Below are positions 45,235 to 57,759 of a stretch of 64,000 nucleotides of DNA, one piece after another. Position numbers and translations under genes: made by a program. The notes beneath the pieces were generated by a model. It saw nothing but the letters and a program-made list of their open reading frames with translations, ran no database searches and was not told where the DNA came from. Every line of letters starts with the position of its first letter. Positions within the stretch are counted from its first letter, which is position 1. Source of the DNA: Piper betle (lineage: Eukaryota; Streptophyta; Magnoliopsida; Piperales; Piperaceae); assembly GCA_033002965.1 (NCBI GenBank), contig JAURVB010013607.1:1-64000 (forward strand). The letters run 5' to 3'.

Positions 45235-46440
45235 TAATGTTTGCCTACGAGATAGGTTGACTTTAATGTTTGCCTACGAGACAGGTTGGCTTTGGTATTT
45301 GCCAACGCCAATTGTAGAAGTCTCTTGTCTCTTTCATGGGTTTTGCCTAATAAATTGTCGGGTGATGATATGTGGATTGATTGTGAAAATCTCTTTCGTG
45401 GGTTCTGCCTCACGAGTTGTCGAGTGATGATATGTGGATTTCTCTTTCGTGGGTTCTGCCCGATGAGTTGTCAGGTGATGATGTGTGGATTTTGTTTAAC
45501 GATTTGAGGGGTTCTCCCTAATGAGTTATTAGGTGAGTCAGGTTGGCTTTGGTGTTTGCATACACTGATTGTGAAAGCCTCTTTTAAGGGGATTTCATCT
45601 AATAATTTAAGGGGTTTTGCCTAATGAGTTGCTAGGTGAGCCAGGTTGGCTTTGGTATTTGATTACGCTGATTGTGAAAGTTTCTTTTATGGGTTCTACC
45701 TAATGAGCTGTCAGGTGATGATATGTGGATTCTATCTAATGATTTAAGGGGATTTTATTTGATAATTTAAAGGGATTTCATTTGATAATTTAAGGGTATT
45801 TCGTCTAATAATTTAAGGGGTTCTGCGTGATGAGTTGTCGGATGATAATATATGGATTCCATTTGATGATTTAAGGGGATTTTGCTGAATGATGTAAAGA
45901 GAATTTGTCAGGTGATGATATATATGACTTAAGGTATGATTTAAGGCAGGTAATATTTACCTACGTCGATTGTAGAAGTCTCTTTCATGAGTTCAGTCTA
46001 ATGATTTAAGGAGTTCTACCTGATGAGTTGTCAGGTGATGATATGTAGATTCTCATATGATTATTTAAGGTGATTGATGAGTTGCCAGGCAATGATATGT
46101 GGATTCTGCCAGTGAGTTGTCAGGTGATGATATGTGGATTTCGTCTAATAATTTAAAGTGATGATATGTGGATTTCACTTGGTGATGATACGTGGATTCT
46201 GTCGGATGATTTAATGTAATGATACGTGAATTTCGTATATTGATTTAAGGGGTTCTACCATAATGATATATGGATTTTGTCTGATAATTTAAGGGGTTCC
46301 GCCAAATAATTTAAGGGGAGTTTGTTAAGTGATAATATATATGATTCAAGGGGGTGATGATATGTAGGGGAGTTTGTTAGGTGATGATCTGATGATTTAA
46401 GGGGAGTTTATCTGATAATGATACGTGGATTTTGGAGTCC
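45235..46440 (+). repeat. degenerate minisatellite inside the TRIM-like element
   Basis: Many shuffled copies of 'gatgatatgtggatt', 'gatttaaggggttctgcct', 'gatgagttgtcaggtgatg' and 'aggttggctttggtgtttg'. Unit lengths vary from about 35 to 60 bases. All short open frames here come from the repeat. Confidence 0.8.
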
Positions 46441-46620
46441 CTCAATGTATAAAGAAGAGATTGTTAGGTTTAACCTACATCGGTCAGAGATGTTAGTAAC
46501 TTATAGATAAGTTAATAAGAAAGTTTTATTACTTTAATTAGTTTTTAGATTAAGAAAGACTCGTGACACTTACTACTAGTTTTCTTTGGTTGTTGCAAAT
46601 TCAAAGGGGCCAACAATAAC

Positions 46621-47383
46621 CATATATGTTGTCGTATATCATGTTAATTAAAGAGCAAACATTGCACCAATTTATGAAAGGGTTTGGTGGGTATAGTCTA
46701 GATAAAGAATGCCTTGAACCTAATAAGATGGCATATTAATTACACACTTTTAGAATGTATTAGGTTTCACGAATTAGCACACTTTTCTTCCCAAAAGAGC
46801 CCATTAAAGCAGTTCGAATGTCAAGCATCATGCATGATTTTGTCTCTTGGTTTTATTTCCCTTAATAATAACTTGTAGCCTTTTTAAATAATCATTTACA
46901 GATAATTTACTTTAACACCTCATCCACGTGATCACAAAAGTGATCCCCAAATACAGTGTTCTAACCAGACTCAAAACATATTTATCAATATCCTAGTCTG
47001 AATTTTGGTTATGGTTAGCGTGTTGTTGATATCATACAAAATATCCATTAATACTTTGGTAGGTAGTTGTTCACCAACAATTTATATTATTATATATCAA
47101 TATGGTTTACTAGTAATAACTTGTTAACCCTCTCCTTTTTTGCATGGCCATCGTCGCAGCCGATTGATACCGTCATCTACCAGTCCCCATTGGAGTACTC
47201 CGCCTTGGTATCATCGGACCGCCGCTCCCCTCCAAACCACCTCCTCCTCTATTAATGGTCGCCTCCCCAAACTGCTCTCCTTTCTAAGAACTCGCCCACC
47301 AAACCACATCCCCACCTGCAACCGCCCCCGGCCTCCCACCGGCGAAGAAGAAGAAGAAATAGGAGAAATTGTTGTGGGCGTGC
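46621..47383. other. promoter side of PLIP1
   Basis: AT-rich until about 47130, then pyrimidine- and C-rich leader sequence ('cctcctctattaatggtcgc', 'cccccggcctcccaccgg'). An in-frame TAG at 47360 lies eight codons before the chosen PLIP1 start. No repeat was recognised. Confidence 0.4.
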
Positions 47384-50300
47384 ATGGCATGCACCCGTGT
47401 TGCTCTCCCAGGGAGCTCTGCCTCGGCGGCCAGGACGGCGGGTAAGGAAATGTTTGGAATGAGAAGGTCGGTGTCGGCACATGACGTGCGCGATCGGAGG
47501 AGGATGCGGAGATGCCTCTCGGAGCCGCAGATTCGGTGTTCTGTCAATCCGGTGAAATCGAAGTACTCCAACAGCGGCACGCCGTGGGTTTTCCAGTTCC
47601 CCTTCTCCTCCGAAATGGTCCGGTCGCTTCTCGTCGAGGAGACGGGGTACGAGGAGGTGAAGGTAGAGGAGAAGGAAGAGGAGGGGAAGAAGAAGAAGAA
47701 GGGTAATTGGGTGGAGCAGCTGTTGAAGCTGCGGGAGGTATGGCGGGAGAGGCAGAGTACTAAGGGGGAAGATCACGTGGAGGCGAAGGAGTTGGAGGAG
47801 GAGGCGGTTTGCGAGGTGAGCTACGAGGAGGACGAGCTGGAGGCGTCGACGGCGGTGGTCGACCGGAGCAGCTTCTCCCGGTACCTCGTCCCCATCTCTT
47901 GGGCACGAATGGAGCTCTTCTCACGCCTTGCATTTCTTTGCAACATGGCCTACGTCGTTCCCGAAATTAAGGTCTCTTATTTATCAAATTTTACCAATTA
48001 TAATTTATAAGTTAAGTATTAGGCATAAAAAGTGTGAGAATGAATAAGAGAAATAAAAATGGTCATACATGCAGTGCTAGAGGAATAGTAGATATTTTAA
48101 CTTCATCACAGCGAGTAATATATTAATAATCATATATTTTTTATAATAATAACATTCAGTATTTCTTTTAAGAAAAAGAAAGAAAAAGACCAATTAAAAT
48201 TTATGTATTTCAATTTTGCTACCTCTACTACACCAACAAAGTCAACAACTAGTGTATTGCATGTCAATGTTATTAGCCCCCTCCTCAATAGGCAACGCCG
48301 TCTTTGCATTGCATGGGAGAGGAGGAAATTATGACGACTTTATCATTGTATTTCTTAGGGGGAGCATTTGTGGGAGCACCATGAACTAGTGCTAGTTACA
48401 TCTTCCTTGAAGAAGAAGGCCGAAGCCGCCGCCGCCGCCGGGGCGGAGGTGGAAGAGAGGAGGCCGGACGAGTACTGCGGACCCGACTCGAACTCGAAGT
48501 CATCCATTTTAGAGATTGATGGCTGCGCGGAGTCGTACAAGAAACGACCCCTCCGCCCTGCTCTTGCCCAGGAGATCGCCGCATCGGCGGCCAAGTATGT
48601 CCACACTCATTCCCAAGAGATGGCCTCTTTGGGCGGTGCTAACTGGGAGGAGGGGAATGGTACTGGCAGCGGCAATGGCAACGTCCGGCCTCCGGAAAGG
48701 CTTGGTGCACGGCCCACCTCGCCTGCATCCAGGGTCTACAATTCGGGGATGGCGGCGCAAGTGGCTACGTCGACCATGACGTCGGTGGTGGCGGCGGAGG
48801 AGGAGGCGAAGGTGGAGGCGGCGAGGAATCTCCGGTCGCCCAATTCGTCTCCTTGTGAGTGGTTCGTTTGTGACGAGCCTAGCACCCTCACCCGAGTCTT
48901 TGTCATTCAGGTGAACATGATATTGTACACAACTTCTAAGTTCTATCAGAATGATCATATCTTTTATGTCATCGATTGATTGCTTTCTGTATACATGAAT
49001 CCAATATCCAACTAAATATGCAACTCATGAACGTTACTTGCCATTAGGTTTTGGTGCTAATTTCTGATTCATGCTGGTGAAATAACAGGGATCAGATTCT
49101 TTGGCCTCATGGCAGGCGAATCTCTTCTTCGAGCCAGCTTCATTCGAGGTATAAGGACGCCGACATTTGATACTTGGTCATGCCCTATGGTTCCAAATTT
49201 ATGCTATATATATGGTTTGCATATCTGATCATCGATTCTTTATTTCCGAAAATATTATTACTTACACAAACCAGATATTAATCCACTTAGCGCGGCACAA
49301 ATAGTCAAGAATACACATGAAGTAACAAGAACTAGTTAAAAATGTAGGGAACAGAGGTGCTGGTCCACAGGGGCATATATGAAGCTGCCAAAGGGATATA
49401 CGATCAGTTCTTGCCGGAAATTAAGAACCACTTAGACAAGTACGGAGACGCCGGCAAGCTCCGGTTCGCCGGCCACTCACTCGGCGGTAGCCTCTCTCTT
49501 CTGGTGAACCTAATGCTACTGACGAGGAAGGAGGTGAAGCAGTCGTCGTTGCTGCCGGTAGTGACATTTGGGTCGCCGTCGGTCTTCTGCGGAGGGCAGC
49601 AGATCCTCTGGCTGCTAGGGCTGGAGGAGGACCATGTCTGCTCTGTTATGATGCATAGAGATATTGTCCCCAGAGCCTTCTCTTGTGACTACCCCAACCG
49701 GTTGGCTCATGTCCTTAAACGTCTAAGTGGGGCATTTAGGTCTCATCCCTGCCTTAACCAGAATGTTAGTGATCTAATTATTTCGTTTAAATCACCAATT
49801 AGCTTCGATATTCAGTGATAATATTATCATCATTAATTGTCTTGCAGCTAATACTTCACTAATTTATGAGTTTTTACCATATCTTAGATCATTTTCGATC
49901 ATGTCGTTGATTGATGCCATAAATGCCCCTTATGCAAATATGTTTCCTCAACAGTTTCTATTATATAACCAAAATGAATGCAGAAATTGTTGTACGCTCC
50001 AATGGGTCAGCTATTCATTTTGCAACCAGACGAAGAAACCTCCCCATCACATCCACTCCTTCCCCCAGGCTCTGCTATCTATGCCGTGGAAAAGCACAGG
50101 GGAAAGCTCCAATGGCGGCTCTGAGAGCCTTCCTCAACTCTCCCCACCCCCTGGAAACTTTGAGTGACCTTAGTGCTTACGGGTCTGATGGAACTATCCT
50201 TCGTGACCACGATTCGAGCAATTACTTGAAGGCCATCAACACTCTTCTTCGCAGACAAGTCAAGAGGCAAAGGCAATATTCTAGGAAGGAAAGGATAAAC

Positions 50301-50390
50301 CAGTTGTGGCCAACGTTAAGGGTGCAGCCTCCCCATACTTGTGTTTGTGAGGGGAGGAGCTCCCAACACCTGCAAATAATAAAGAGTTAG
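47384..50390 (+). CDS. PLIP1: plastid phospholipase A1 of the lipase class 3 family (PLIP1-like), one frame break
   Basis: Hydrolyses acyl groups from plastid membrane lipids; the Arabidopsis enzyme supplies fatty acids for seed oil. Exons: 47384-47971, 48359-48910, 49089-49148, 49348-49764, 49984-50390, in phase. Conserved blocks in order: RRSVSAHDV and [10 protein letters not shown] near the N-terminus, [101 protein letters not shown] with nucleophile Ser444, [12 protein letters not shown] with the likely catalytic Asp505, [18 protein letters not shown], and [18 protein letters not shown]. These match PLIP1 better than PLIP2 or PLIP3 from memory. In exon 5 one base is missing at the G run 50099-50102: KHRG must join [11 protein letters not shown] in another frame. 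The start is the first ATG after an upstream stop. Confidence 0.9.
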
Positions 50391-50860
50391 CTACTGAAGT
50401 ATGAACTAGGCTTTGGGAAAAATAAAATACGGAGAAGAAAAAAACTCATTAGCGAGTGCTTTAATGTTTAAAGAGGAGTATTTGTTGTTGGCTTTTTGTA
50501 TCCAAAGTCATATTTAAGAATAAGTCGTTATCTATATTAATGTGTATTATGAGGTAAATGTATTCTTTGTTTATCAATAAATAATCTTGATTAGAGTATT
50601 CATAATTGGATATTGCGAGTTGTTTTTTTAATTGGAGTATATAAGCGTATTTTTTTAATTGGAGTGAATTATATACCCATTATATTGATTATAATTGATA
50701 GTTTGTAGTTTTTCTTTTATTTTGAAGTCTGAGTTAAATTCTTTGTCAGGTCATAGTTTTTTTACATTGTTTTTTTACCTTGTCAAAGCATAATGAAAGA
50801 GCTTAAGGTTTTCATTTGTTAAAATCCTGGATAGAGTTTGAGTTTGGTGTTGAGGCGGCC
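50391..50860. other. AT-rich spacer downstream of PLIP1
   Basis: Probable PLIP1 3' UTR followed by T-rich sequence. I looked here for the missing first part of the PYL copy and did not find it. Confidence 0.35.
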
Positions 50861-53343
50861 AGCTGCTCCACGTCGGAAGTGTTCGGCATTTGATTGTCAA
50901 AACCAGTTTGCCCGTCACCAACGGCATCGACCGGGTTGAGCTTCTCGACGACGACGAGAATATCATCGGCTTTCACTATTCTTGGCGGCGATCATCTTCC
51001 CAATGTCTCTTTTTCTTCCTTTCAATCTCCTTATTATTATGATCTTCACTAAATGCATGCTTTGCTGGATGAATCATTAATTTGTTTGTCCTAAATAATT
51101 GAAACGGAATAGTAGCTAGGACGAGGACTATATATGGTCTGGTATGAACGTACGTATACATAAATTATAGATTTATGAGATGATGATCATGATATGATGA
51201 TCCGACTAGTTCGTAACTACTTAGGTGCATTTTTGTAGGATCTTAGCTTGTCAATATATAGCTTCACGTTTTTGCTTCATCTTGTTACATGTTCTTTAGC
51301 AAATGGTTACTGGTTTCTTTTTTGAAATTTTAAAGGCTAAGAGAAGGGTCTTAATAATGGTAAGTGTCACAGGTCCAATCTAGGGTCTTATTTTTCGCCC
51401 TAATCTTCCCCCGTGCGGCGTGTTTCCCCCTCGGAACCACCAGCCAACAACACTGTGCAACCCGCGGAATTGTTGCACAGCACCCTCCGGACACCGGCTT
51501 TGCCCACACACCCGGACAAGTGCTCGGTAGTACCCGAGCGCCCAGCGCACCAACCCGGCACTTGCCCCACCCGAATCGCTGCGTCCTGCTCGGACACGCT
51601 CGGACACCCTATCGAGCTGCTCGAGCGCTGCTCGATCACCAAGCTTGCTGTGCTGTGTGTCCCAGCACCGCTCACCTAACACAGCTGGTGCACCCTGGTT
51701 GCAGGAATCACCAACCAGGTCTCGGTCACCAAATCCAACACACGCACAATGTTCTACGGGAACTCAGCCCAACCTTAATTCACTACTCTGAATACAAGGG
51801 TACAGGTAATCTTACACTTCTTGACTACCAGCAAGTTGTGGACAATCCCCACAACTTACCTCACAACACTCGGCACACACGCACGAGGAGGTTCCTGTAC
51901 AGACCCGGGGTGGCTCGGTATTCAGGGACACCGGCTGCACCAACAGCGTCACGGGAGGTTCCAGTCCTGGTCCCGACCAGGCCTGGCTGCAGACACCACC
52001 GGACTCCCTTAACCCCGACTCGATCTCACTTCTCCACGCAAGGAGACACTCACCCACTTTGCTGTATGCTCAGATCTCACACTGATCTGTTCTCTTCCTG
52101 AACTCCAAATGAAGTCCCCCTTTTATAGACATTGGCTGGACATCAGGGGCAACACAACGTGATGGATCCTGGCCAACCAACTCCAGATCTATGGCTCAGC
52201 ACCCTCCAACCACGTCACCAACCAAGTGATGTGCCAGAACTAACCTCCCACCGTTGATCAGCAAATCCACGGACAAGCTTGCTTCAGCCACATCACCACA
52301 ACCCTTGGAATCTCCAGCAAATAACTGGATCATCCCTGGTGCACCCCAGCCTGGTAGCTGAACCCTCCTAGTTCGCACCGGCTAGACAACACGCACCACA
52401 CCTGCTCAGCAGGCTCCAGACAACGCGCACACGCCCAGCGCTGGGTCCGCACATGCTCGAACCCAGGTGCCGTAGATCAAACTCAACTCCAGATTAGTCA
52501 TGCCTGGTGTCGGGTCGAACCCCATGTCGGCACACGCAGCGCTCACCCACTCGGCTCGCACCCTGGCTCCCGACACAATGCTCGGTCGCCCGCGTCGCTG
52601 CTGCACGCGAGTGCTCAGTCACGCTCGTAACCTCGCACACGCCTGGACTCGGTATGCGGTAGGGCTATGCTCGCGTCCTCGCTCGCGCGCTATGCACCAT
52701 CGACGCTCGACACACACAATGGCAACAGCGCCCGTCGGTCCCTAACTTCACTTCCAGCCCGATACACATCCTGGTAGGTTGTTGCACCACACGAATGACG
52801 CTGACCATTCGCCTTGGACACGGGATAGGCTAGGGACAACCGCCAAACCCTAGTACCCGAATGTCCCTCAGGTTAACCCTGTAACAGTAAGCTTTTAATT
52901 AGATCATAGCTTACTTCTTGAGCGAATGATATATCTCTGGTTTTGCTGTGGAATTCTGAAGTTTAGCTAAGATATAAGAATATCTACGCCTGTTAAGTTG
53001 TTAGATCTTAGCAGCTTTTCAATAACTTCATCTTCCACATGTTCTAATTGAAGCGAGTTATGACTTTGTTGCTATTGGTTGTGGTGTGGGGTCTTTATCA
53101 GGGACAAAAGAAGCATCTTTGTAATCATTGTTATATATTTGCAGAACTATAACAGTTCATCCTGAGATCATACATGGAAGACCAGGAACACTGGTGATTG
53201 AATCCTTCGTTGTGGATGTACCGGAAGACAACACGAAGGATGAAACTTGTTACTTTATGGAAACTATCATCAAATGCGACCATGAATCCCTTGCCTGCTT
53301 TTTCTGAATGCTTGCTCTTGAAGATAGTGTCGAACCCATTTAG
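50861..53343 (+). pseudogene. PYL: PYL8/9-type ABA receptor pseudogene (two exon remnants)
   Basis: Relic of a START/Bet v 1-fold abscisic acid receptor. Remnant 1 (50861-51004) reads GSVRHLIVKTSLPVTNG, then RVELLDDDENIIG and, one frame over, FTILGGDH. Functional PYLs have GSVREV-VKSGLPATTS (gate loop) and ELLDDDEHIL..GGDH. Remnant 2 (53145-53343) follows the acceptor 'tatttgcag' with NY, then TVHPEIIHGRPGTLVIESF, VVDVPEDNTKDETCYF and ALEDSVEPI before a TAG. Lesions: the N-terminal third is missing; an extra T near 50971; SGLPA became TSLPV in the gate; about 11 bases are lost after NY; an in-frame TGA falls at the SERLA helix; and the intron carries a solo LTR. The intron position before NY matches PYL8/9 genes. 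Not expected to make a receptor. Confidence 0.82.
51365..52886. mobile_element. solo LTR (1.5 kb, GC-rich)
   Basis: Begins TGTCACAGG at 51365 and ends CCTGTAACA at 52886 (inverted with one mismatch). It is flanked by perfect 5-bp duplications GTAAG (51360-51364 and 52887-52891). It is much richer in GC and CpG than its surroundings. There is one LTR-length unit with no internal domain, primer site or second LTR, so it is best read as the product of LTR-LTR recombination. It lies between the two PYL remnants. Long open frames inside (up to 245 codons) have no domain and reflect base composition. The terminal TGT.ACA suggests Ty3/gypsy; that class is an inference. Confidence 0.85.
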
Positions 53344-54486
53344 TGTCGTCGTCGAACCTGGAGAGATCGGCATCACTTTCCACTTTCTCAACCATGTTTC
53401 CAGTGTTCTTGCTTTCCCTGTTCTAGCTGCGAGTTATAAATTTTTCTAGGGATTAAGTCCAGGCCGATCTTTTTTCTCCGCATGCATCTGGGAACGAAAT
53501 CTCCTATGTTGAGTGTCTTGCTCCTTGCTCTTAGAAATGTACATATTTGATATCTCTACGGCAGTAAGCCATGTATGCCGCCCTTCTGTATAAAGAATGT
53601 TTGTTTATTGTGTCAATACAATCAGGTTGAGAACCTTGTATGATGATTGTCCTGTGCGGTATTGATACGACTTTTAAAACATCCAAATCCACAGTTTTGC
53701 TGCGATTTTGAACTCTGAATGTCTACGGTGGTTTGTTCTACATTGTAACATATTGTAGGGGTCAACCTGCGTACAAGCGCTTGCATATGGTTTCCCCCTC
53801 ATGGAACTTCTGTATTTTATGCACGAAGCAAAGAGTTGGTTGGTGAGCATTCCTTCTGGAGATTGATTTGCGCTCTTGCTGTAGGAGAGAGATTGGCATC
53901 AGCACGAACCCACACAACACAAGGCTTATTTCTTGAACAGCATTTATTAAACTTCCCATCAATCAATGTTTCTCCACTTGAATTTTTTTGATCTGTTTCT
54001 ATTGTTAGTTTATATAAAGGTGTGCTGGTCAGTTTTGTAGGAGCCTAAGGAAAGCTGCAAATAGGTGGATAAAGGGTCTTATATATGACCATAAATTTGT
54101 TTGGCCGAGACAACAACCAAACCTGCCTCCTTCGCGAACTTCAGGACTAGCAAGGGCAGAGATGCAGAGCAATGTCGGATCTTCCACCAAATGGAGAGAG
54201 TGAGGCTTCAAACGCCGACAAGTCATAGGAGCCAAGAAATTGCTCCGCACGGTGGCCACTGTCCTCTCGAAGAGCAAGGCAAGCCATAGGCTACACATTC
54301 TTCAGCAACACCACGCTAAGAGAGGTTCAAGTAGCAACAACTTTTTAAGCGACGAAATCACAGTAAGCTCAAACAATGAAGGATTGCAGATAAATCTAAA
54401 TGCGAAGTTGAGCAGGCTTAGATATTTACTGCAACTGTAGTTTTAAACGAAGATGCAAGTACAAATAATCTACAGAGATGATGCAT
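53344..54486. other. spacer between PYL relic and PTB gene
   Basis: 53344-53700 could derive from the PYL 3' UTR. About 54000-54486 is probably the PTB 3' UTR on the minus strand. No other feature was recognised. Confidence 0.35.
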
Positions 54487-57400
54487 TTATTGGCGATAAG
54501 GAGGCATTGCTTGTGGATGCGGACCATGTCCAATCAGTGAACCACCTTGTCCTGGCAACAGTCTACCGTGGCCCGGCATGGGAGCATGTTGTCCAGGCAG
54601 CAGCCCGCCTTGCCCAGGCAAGGGAATCCCTCCACCAGCCATATCAGGACCTTGAGCACGAGGCATTGCTGGATAACTGTGGTTCAGTGGCATTTGAGGT
54701 GGGAAAGTAGCAACACCTCCGGTGCTAGGGGGCCAAGCGCTCATTGGTTGAGACATCATCATTCCACTGGCAGGAGGTGTATAGCCGGCAGCATATGGTG
54801 GCGCACCCATGCCAGAAGGTGGAACTGAAGGCTGTTGTCCTAGGATTGACGGTTGCGAATTCATTATGACAGAATGTGGGAGAGTGTAATCTCTACTTCG
54901 GTCATTGTTAACCTGAACAGTTCACATTCATATTAAAGAGGCAAGGGTCATTGTTAACCTGAACAGTTCACATTCATATTAAAGAGGCAAGGGTCATTGT
55001 TAACCTGAACAGTTCACATTCATATTAAAGAGGCAAGTTATCTACGAGACAAGTATGAACGGGTCAGCGCATATATAGAGCTAAAGATGAAGATGTACAG
55101 TTGTGAAGGAAGGTTCAATACATGACACTAATGATCAATTCGCATTTAAGTACTACATGGAAACACTACACTCGATGAGTATCATACAGTATAAAGCTTG
55201 TCAGTAAGTAAAGATCTGCAAATAAGACCACCAAAAGTCACTCCAAGCTAATACAGGACATTCTTAAAGGCACGATTACTAACACGAGCAGTTTGGCGGA
55301 CTGAAAAATGGCCCACAATAGAAAAAAGCATTACCTTTACACTGAGATCGGTGTGGCGAGAATACGCAAGGTGAAGTTTGCAAAACCCCCCATCATATAT
55401 GCAGTGACCTTCCAAGGCTTCCTTGGCAATAACAGCTATCCGTACATCTGTAAAATAATTTAACTGTCAAAATCGAAAAAACTGAAAATTTGCTGATAGC
55501 CAACATTCAAGATTAGGGTTAACATATTTCTTTCTAATATCTTTTCTATATTTACTTTGTAAAGGAGGCCACTCCAGCCTAAGTTAGAGAAAAATACCAA
55601 GTCCCATGTAGTAACAAAAAAATTATTAATACCAGGGTACTGTACTAAAGCATGTAGCCCAGAATTCTTCTCAAAGATAGCAATTTTCTGAACGGGACCA
55701 AAAGCAGAAAATACCTGGGTGGAGAAAAGAAAAATAACATGTTGACTAACAAGTTCAACAAAATTTGTTCCGCAAAGAAGCAACAAAAATGAGGAATACC
55801 GTATGTAAAACGTCCACATTTACTGCATACTGTACATTCTCCATGGATGCAAGAAGAACATTACTTTCTGCTTCTTCCCTTTTACCATCCAAGCCCACAG
55901 AGAACTGCATTTAGATGTGCATTCCATACGATGAAAATGGAATCAGTTATTAAAATAAAGGATCGAAGGAGATGCCAGGCAACTCCAGAAGATAGTTTCC
56001 AAAAATTAAAAAATGATATACCTGACCACTGCCGTCTATAGCAGAAGGTGCAACGGGAAGGAAAGGATTGGTATAGTCCCTGATGGCAGCAAATAGTTAG
56101 CTCCAAAAAACAGACTATCTTAAGAAAGTCCAATTAAGTACACATAAAAATAGAAACAAAGATAAAGCAATTGCAGAAAAGAAGTTACAAACAGAAACGT
56201 AATAGGTTAGAATATTCATAGCAGCTGGACAGTAGGAATGCAACAAATTCCTCCTTAAGATGAAGATGAAGATTAATGCAAATAACAAAAAATAATCATA
56301 AATGACAATGACTTTGTAACGGATAAAGCGGCTCTGATATGTAATTTCAGATAACCTCTTGATGCCATACGAACCCTACCTGCTTCTATGGCTTTGAAAT
56401 TTGACACTTAAATCAGTATGGGCAGAATAATTAATTCTCAGAGTGCAGTTCCCAACATGCTCTTGAAGCAAATATCTACAATGATTAAGCCAAAAAACAA
56501 CTTGAGGCACAGAAGGATTGCACAATGTGATAACGGCAAATATTTGATGGCGTAAATCACATAACAGCTAATCCTTCATACAAAACTGAAGATCCAACCA
56601 AAAAAACATACCTCGGAATGCTTCTGCCATCAAGTGCACTTTTTGCAGAAGATGCAGTCTCTGAATCCGTAAATTGGATAAGGGCCTATTAAAAGAGAAC
56701 TAAAATGCATAAATTGTGACAACAAAGGGAAATAGTAACTATCAGTTAAAAAAGACAAAAAGAAAATAAATACACCACCTGAAAGCCTGCCGTCTTTTCA
56801 AATGTTGCAATTTTATGCACAAATCCGAAGGCTGAAAAAACCTGCAACATAACATCTATCAGTGGTTGGAATTAATTTTCTATTTTGTTTAAAAAAATTG
56901 GTGGGAAACAACAAACAACAAATGAACTAAAAGGAACAGAAATGTATAACTTCGTGGACTCCCACAACATAAGCCATCCAACATGTTAACTTCAAAAGAT
57001 TCCTCAGTCATGAAGATCAAGAATTTTTAAAAAACCATCAATTTCCAACCAAAAGCATTAATAAAAGTAGATAACACTGACAAAGGCAGCTTATGGTCAT
57101 AAAGATGTATTATTTAAAAAATAAGCATCATCAATCTGCTCCCTATTAAAACAATTTTTGTTATCTCCATCTAACATCATCAATCTGCTCCCTCCACCAC
57201 ACATGATGAATGGAAGAAAAGATGATCATAAGCACAGATATTGCAAGATCATAAGCACGGATATTGCAAACCAGTGGATCTAGAATTGAAATCGCCATTT
57301 TATGTAAATATGCATTCAATATCTGAAACACAAAATTCAAACAAATATGCCTCACGTAGAAAATGCAGTCATGGATTGCATGTCACTCATCAAAAGGACT

Positions 57401-57707
57401 CTCAAAATCTTCAGGTTGGTCTATTAACAATCAATACAGCCAACCATTGGCAAAAACACATTTATAACAAGAACATTTAAAGGACATGTCTTTATATTTT
57501 TCTCACTAGGTACCTTCCCCCTAAATGGCAATATGCACAACACATAACCACTCACCCAGCATATCAAATCACAGAGGTTCCGAGCAGCTAATACAGGACA
57601 CAATATTATAATGCAACATGCTTGGAAAAATTTACAAATACGTCAAGAAGTTATGCAATTTTCGAATTTCTAATGCACAGATTAGAAATATGCCACGGAC
57701 ACAAGAT

Positions 57708-57759
<52 letters not shown>

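Larger units (their letters stand above)
44538..46615 (+). mobile_element. TRIM-like non-coding LTR retrotransposon
   Basis: A 2,078-bp element flanked by perfect 5-bp duplications ATAAC (44533-44537 and 46616-46620). The 5' LTR is 44538-44938 (starts TATTGGGTTTATCTCACATC, ends ACCCAACA). The 3' LTR is 46462-46615 (starts TGTTAGGTTTAACCTACATC, ends GGCCAACA). Two bases after the 5' LTR comes a primer-binding site resembling TGGTATCAGA, the complement of plant initiator tRNA-Met used by many LTR elements. Directly before the 3' LTR is a purine tract 'aaagaagaga' (46451-46460). The interior has no coding motif and consists of tandem arrays. The start TA instead of TG is a probable mutation. Confidence 0.85.

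Noticed and set aside
45286..45507. A 73-codon frame with repeated FRGFC-type words
   Set aside because: The repeats are direct translations of the minisatellite inside the TRIM-like element.
51364..52101. A 245-codon open frame
   Set aside because: It falls entirely within the solo LTR, is rich in His/Pro/Thr/Arg from CpG-rich DNA, has no domain, and overlaps other frames of equal quality.
54547..54828. Plus-strand frames opposite the last PTB exon
   Set aside because: They are antisense shadows of the Pro/Gly/Met-rich PTB tail.
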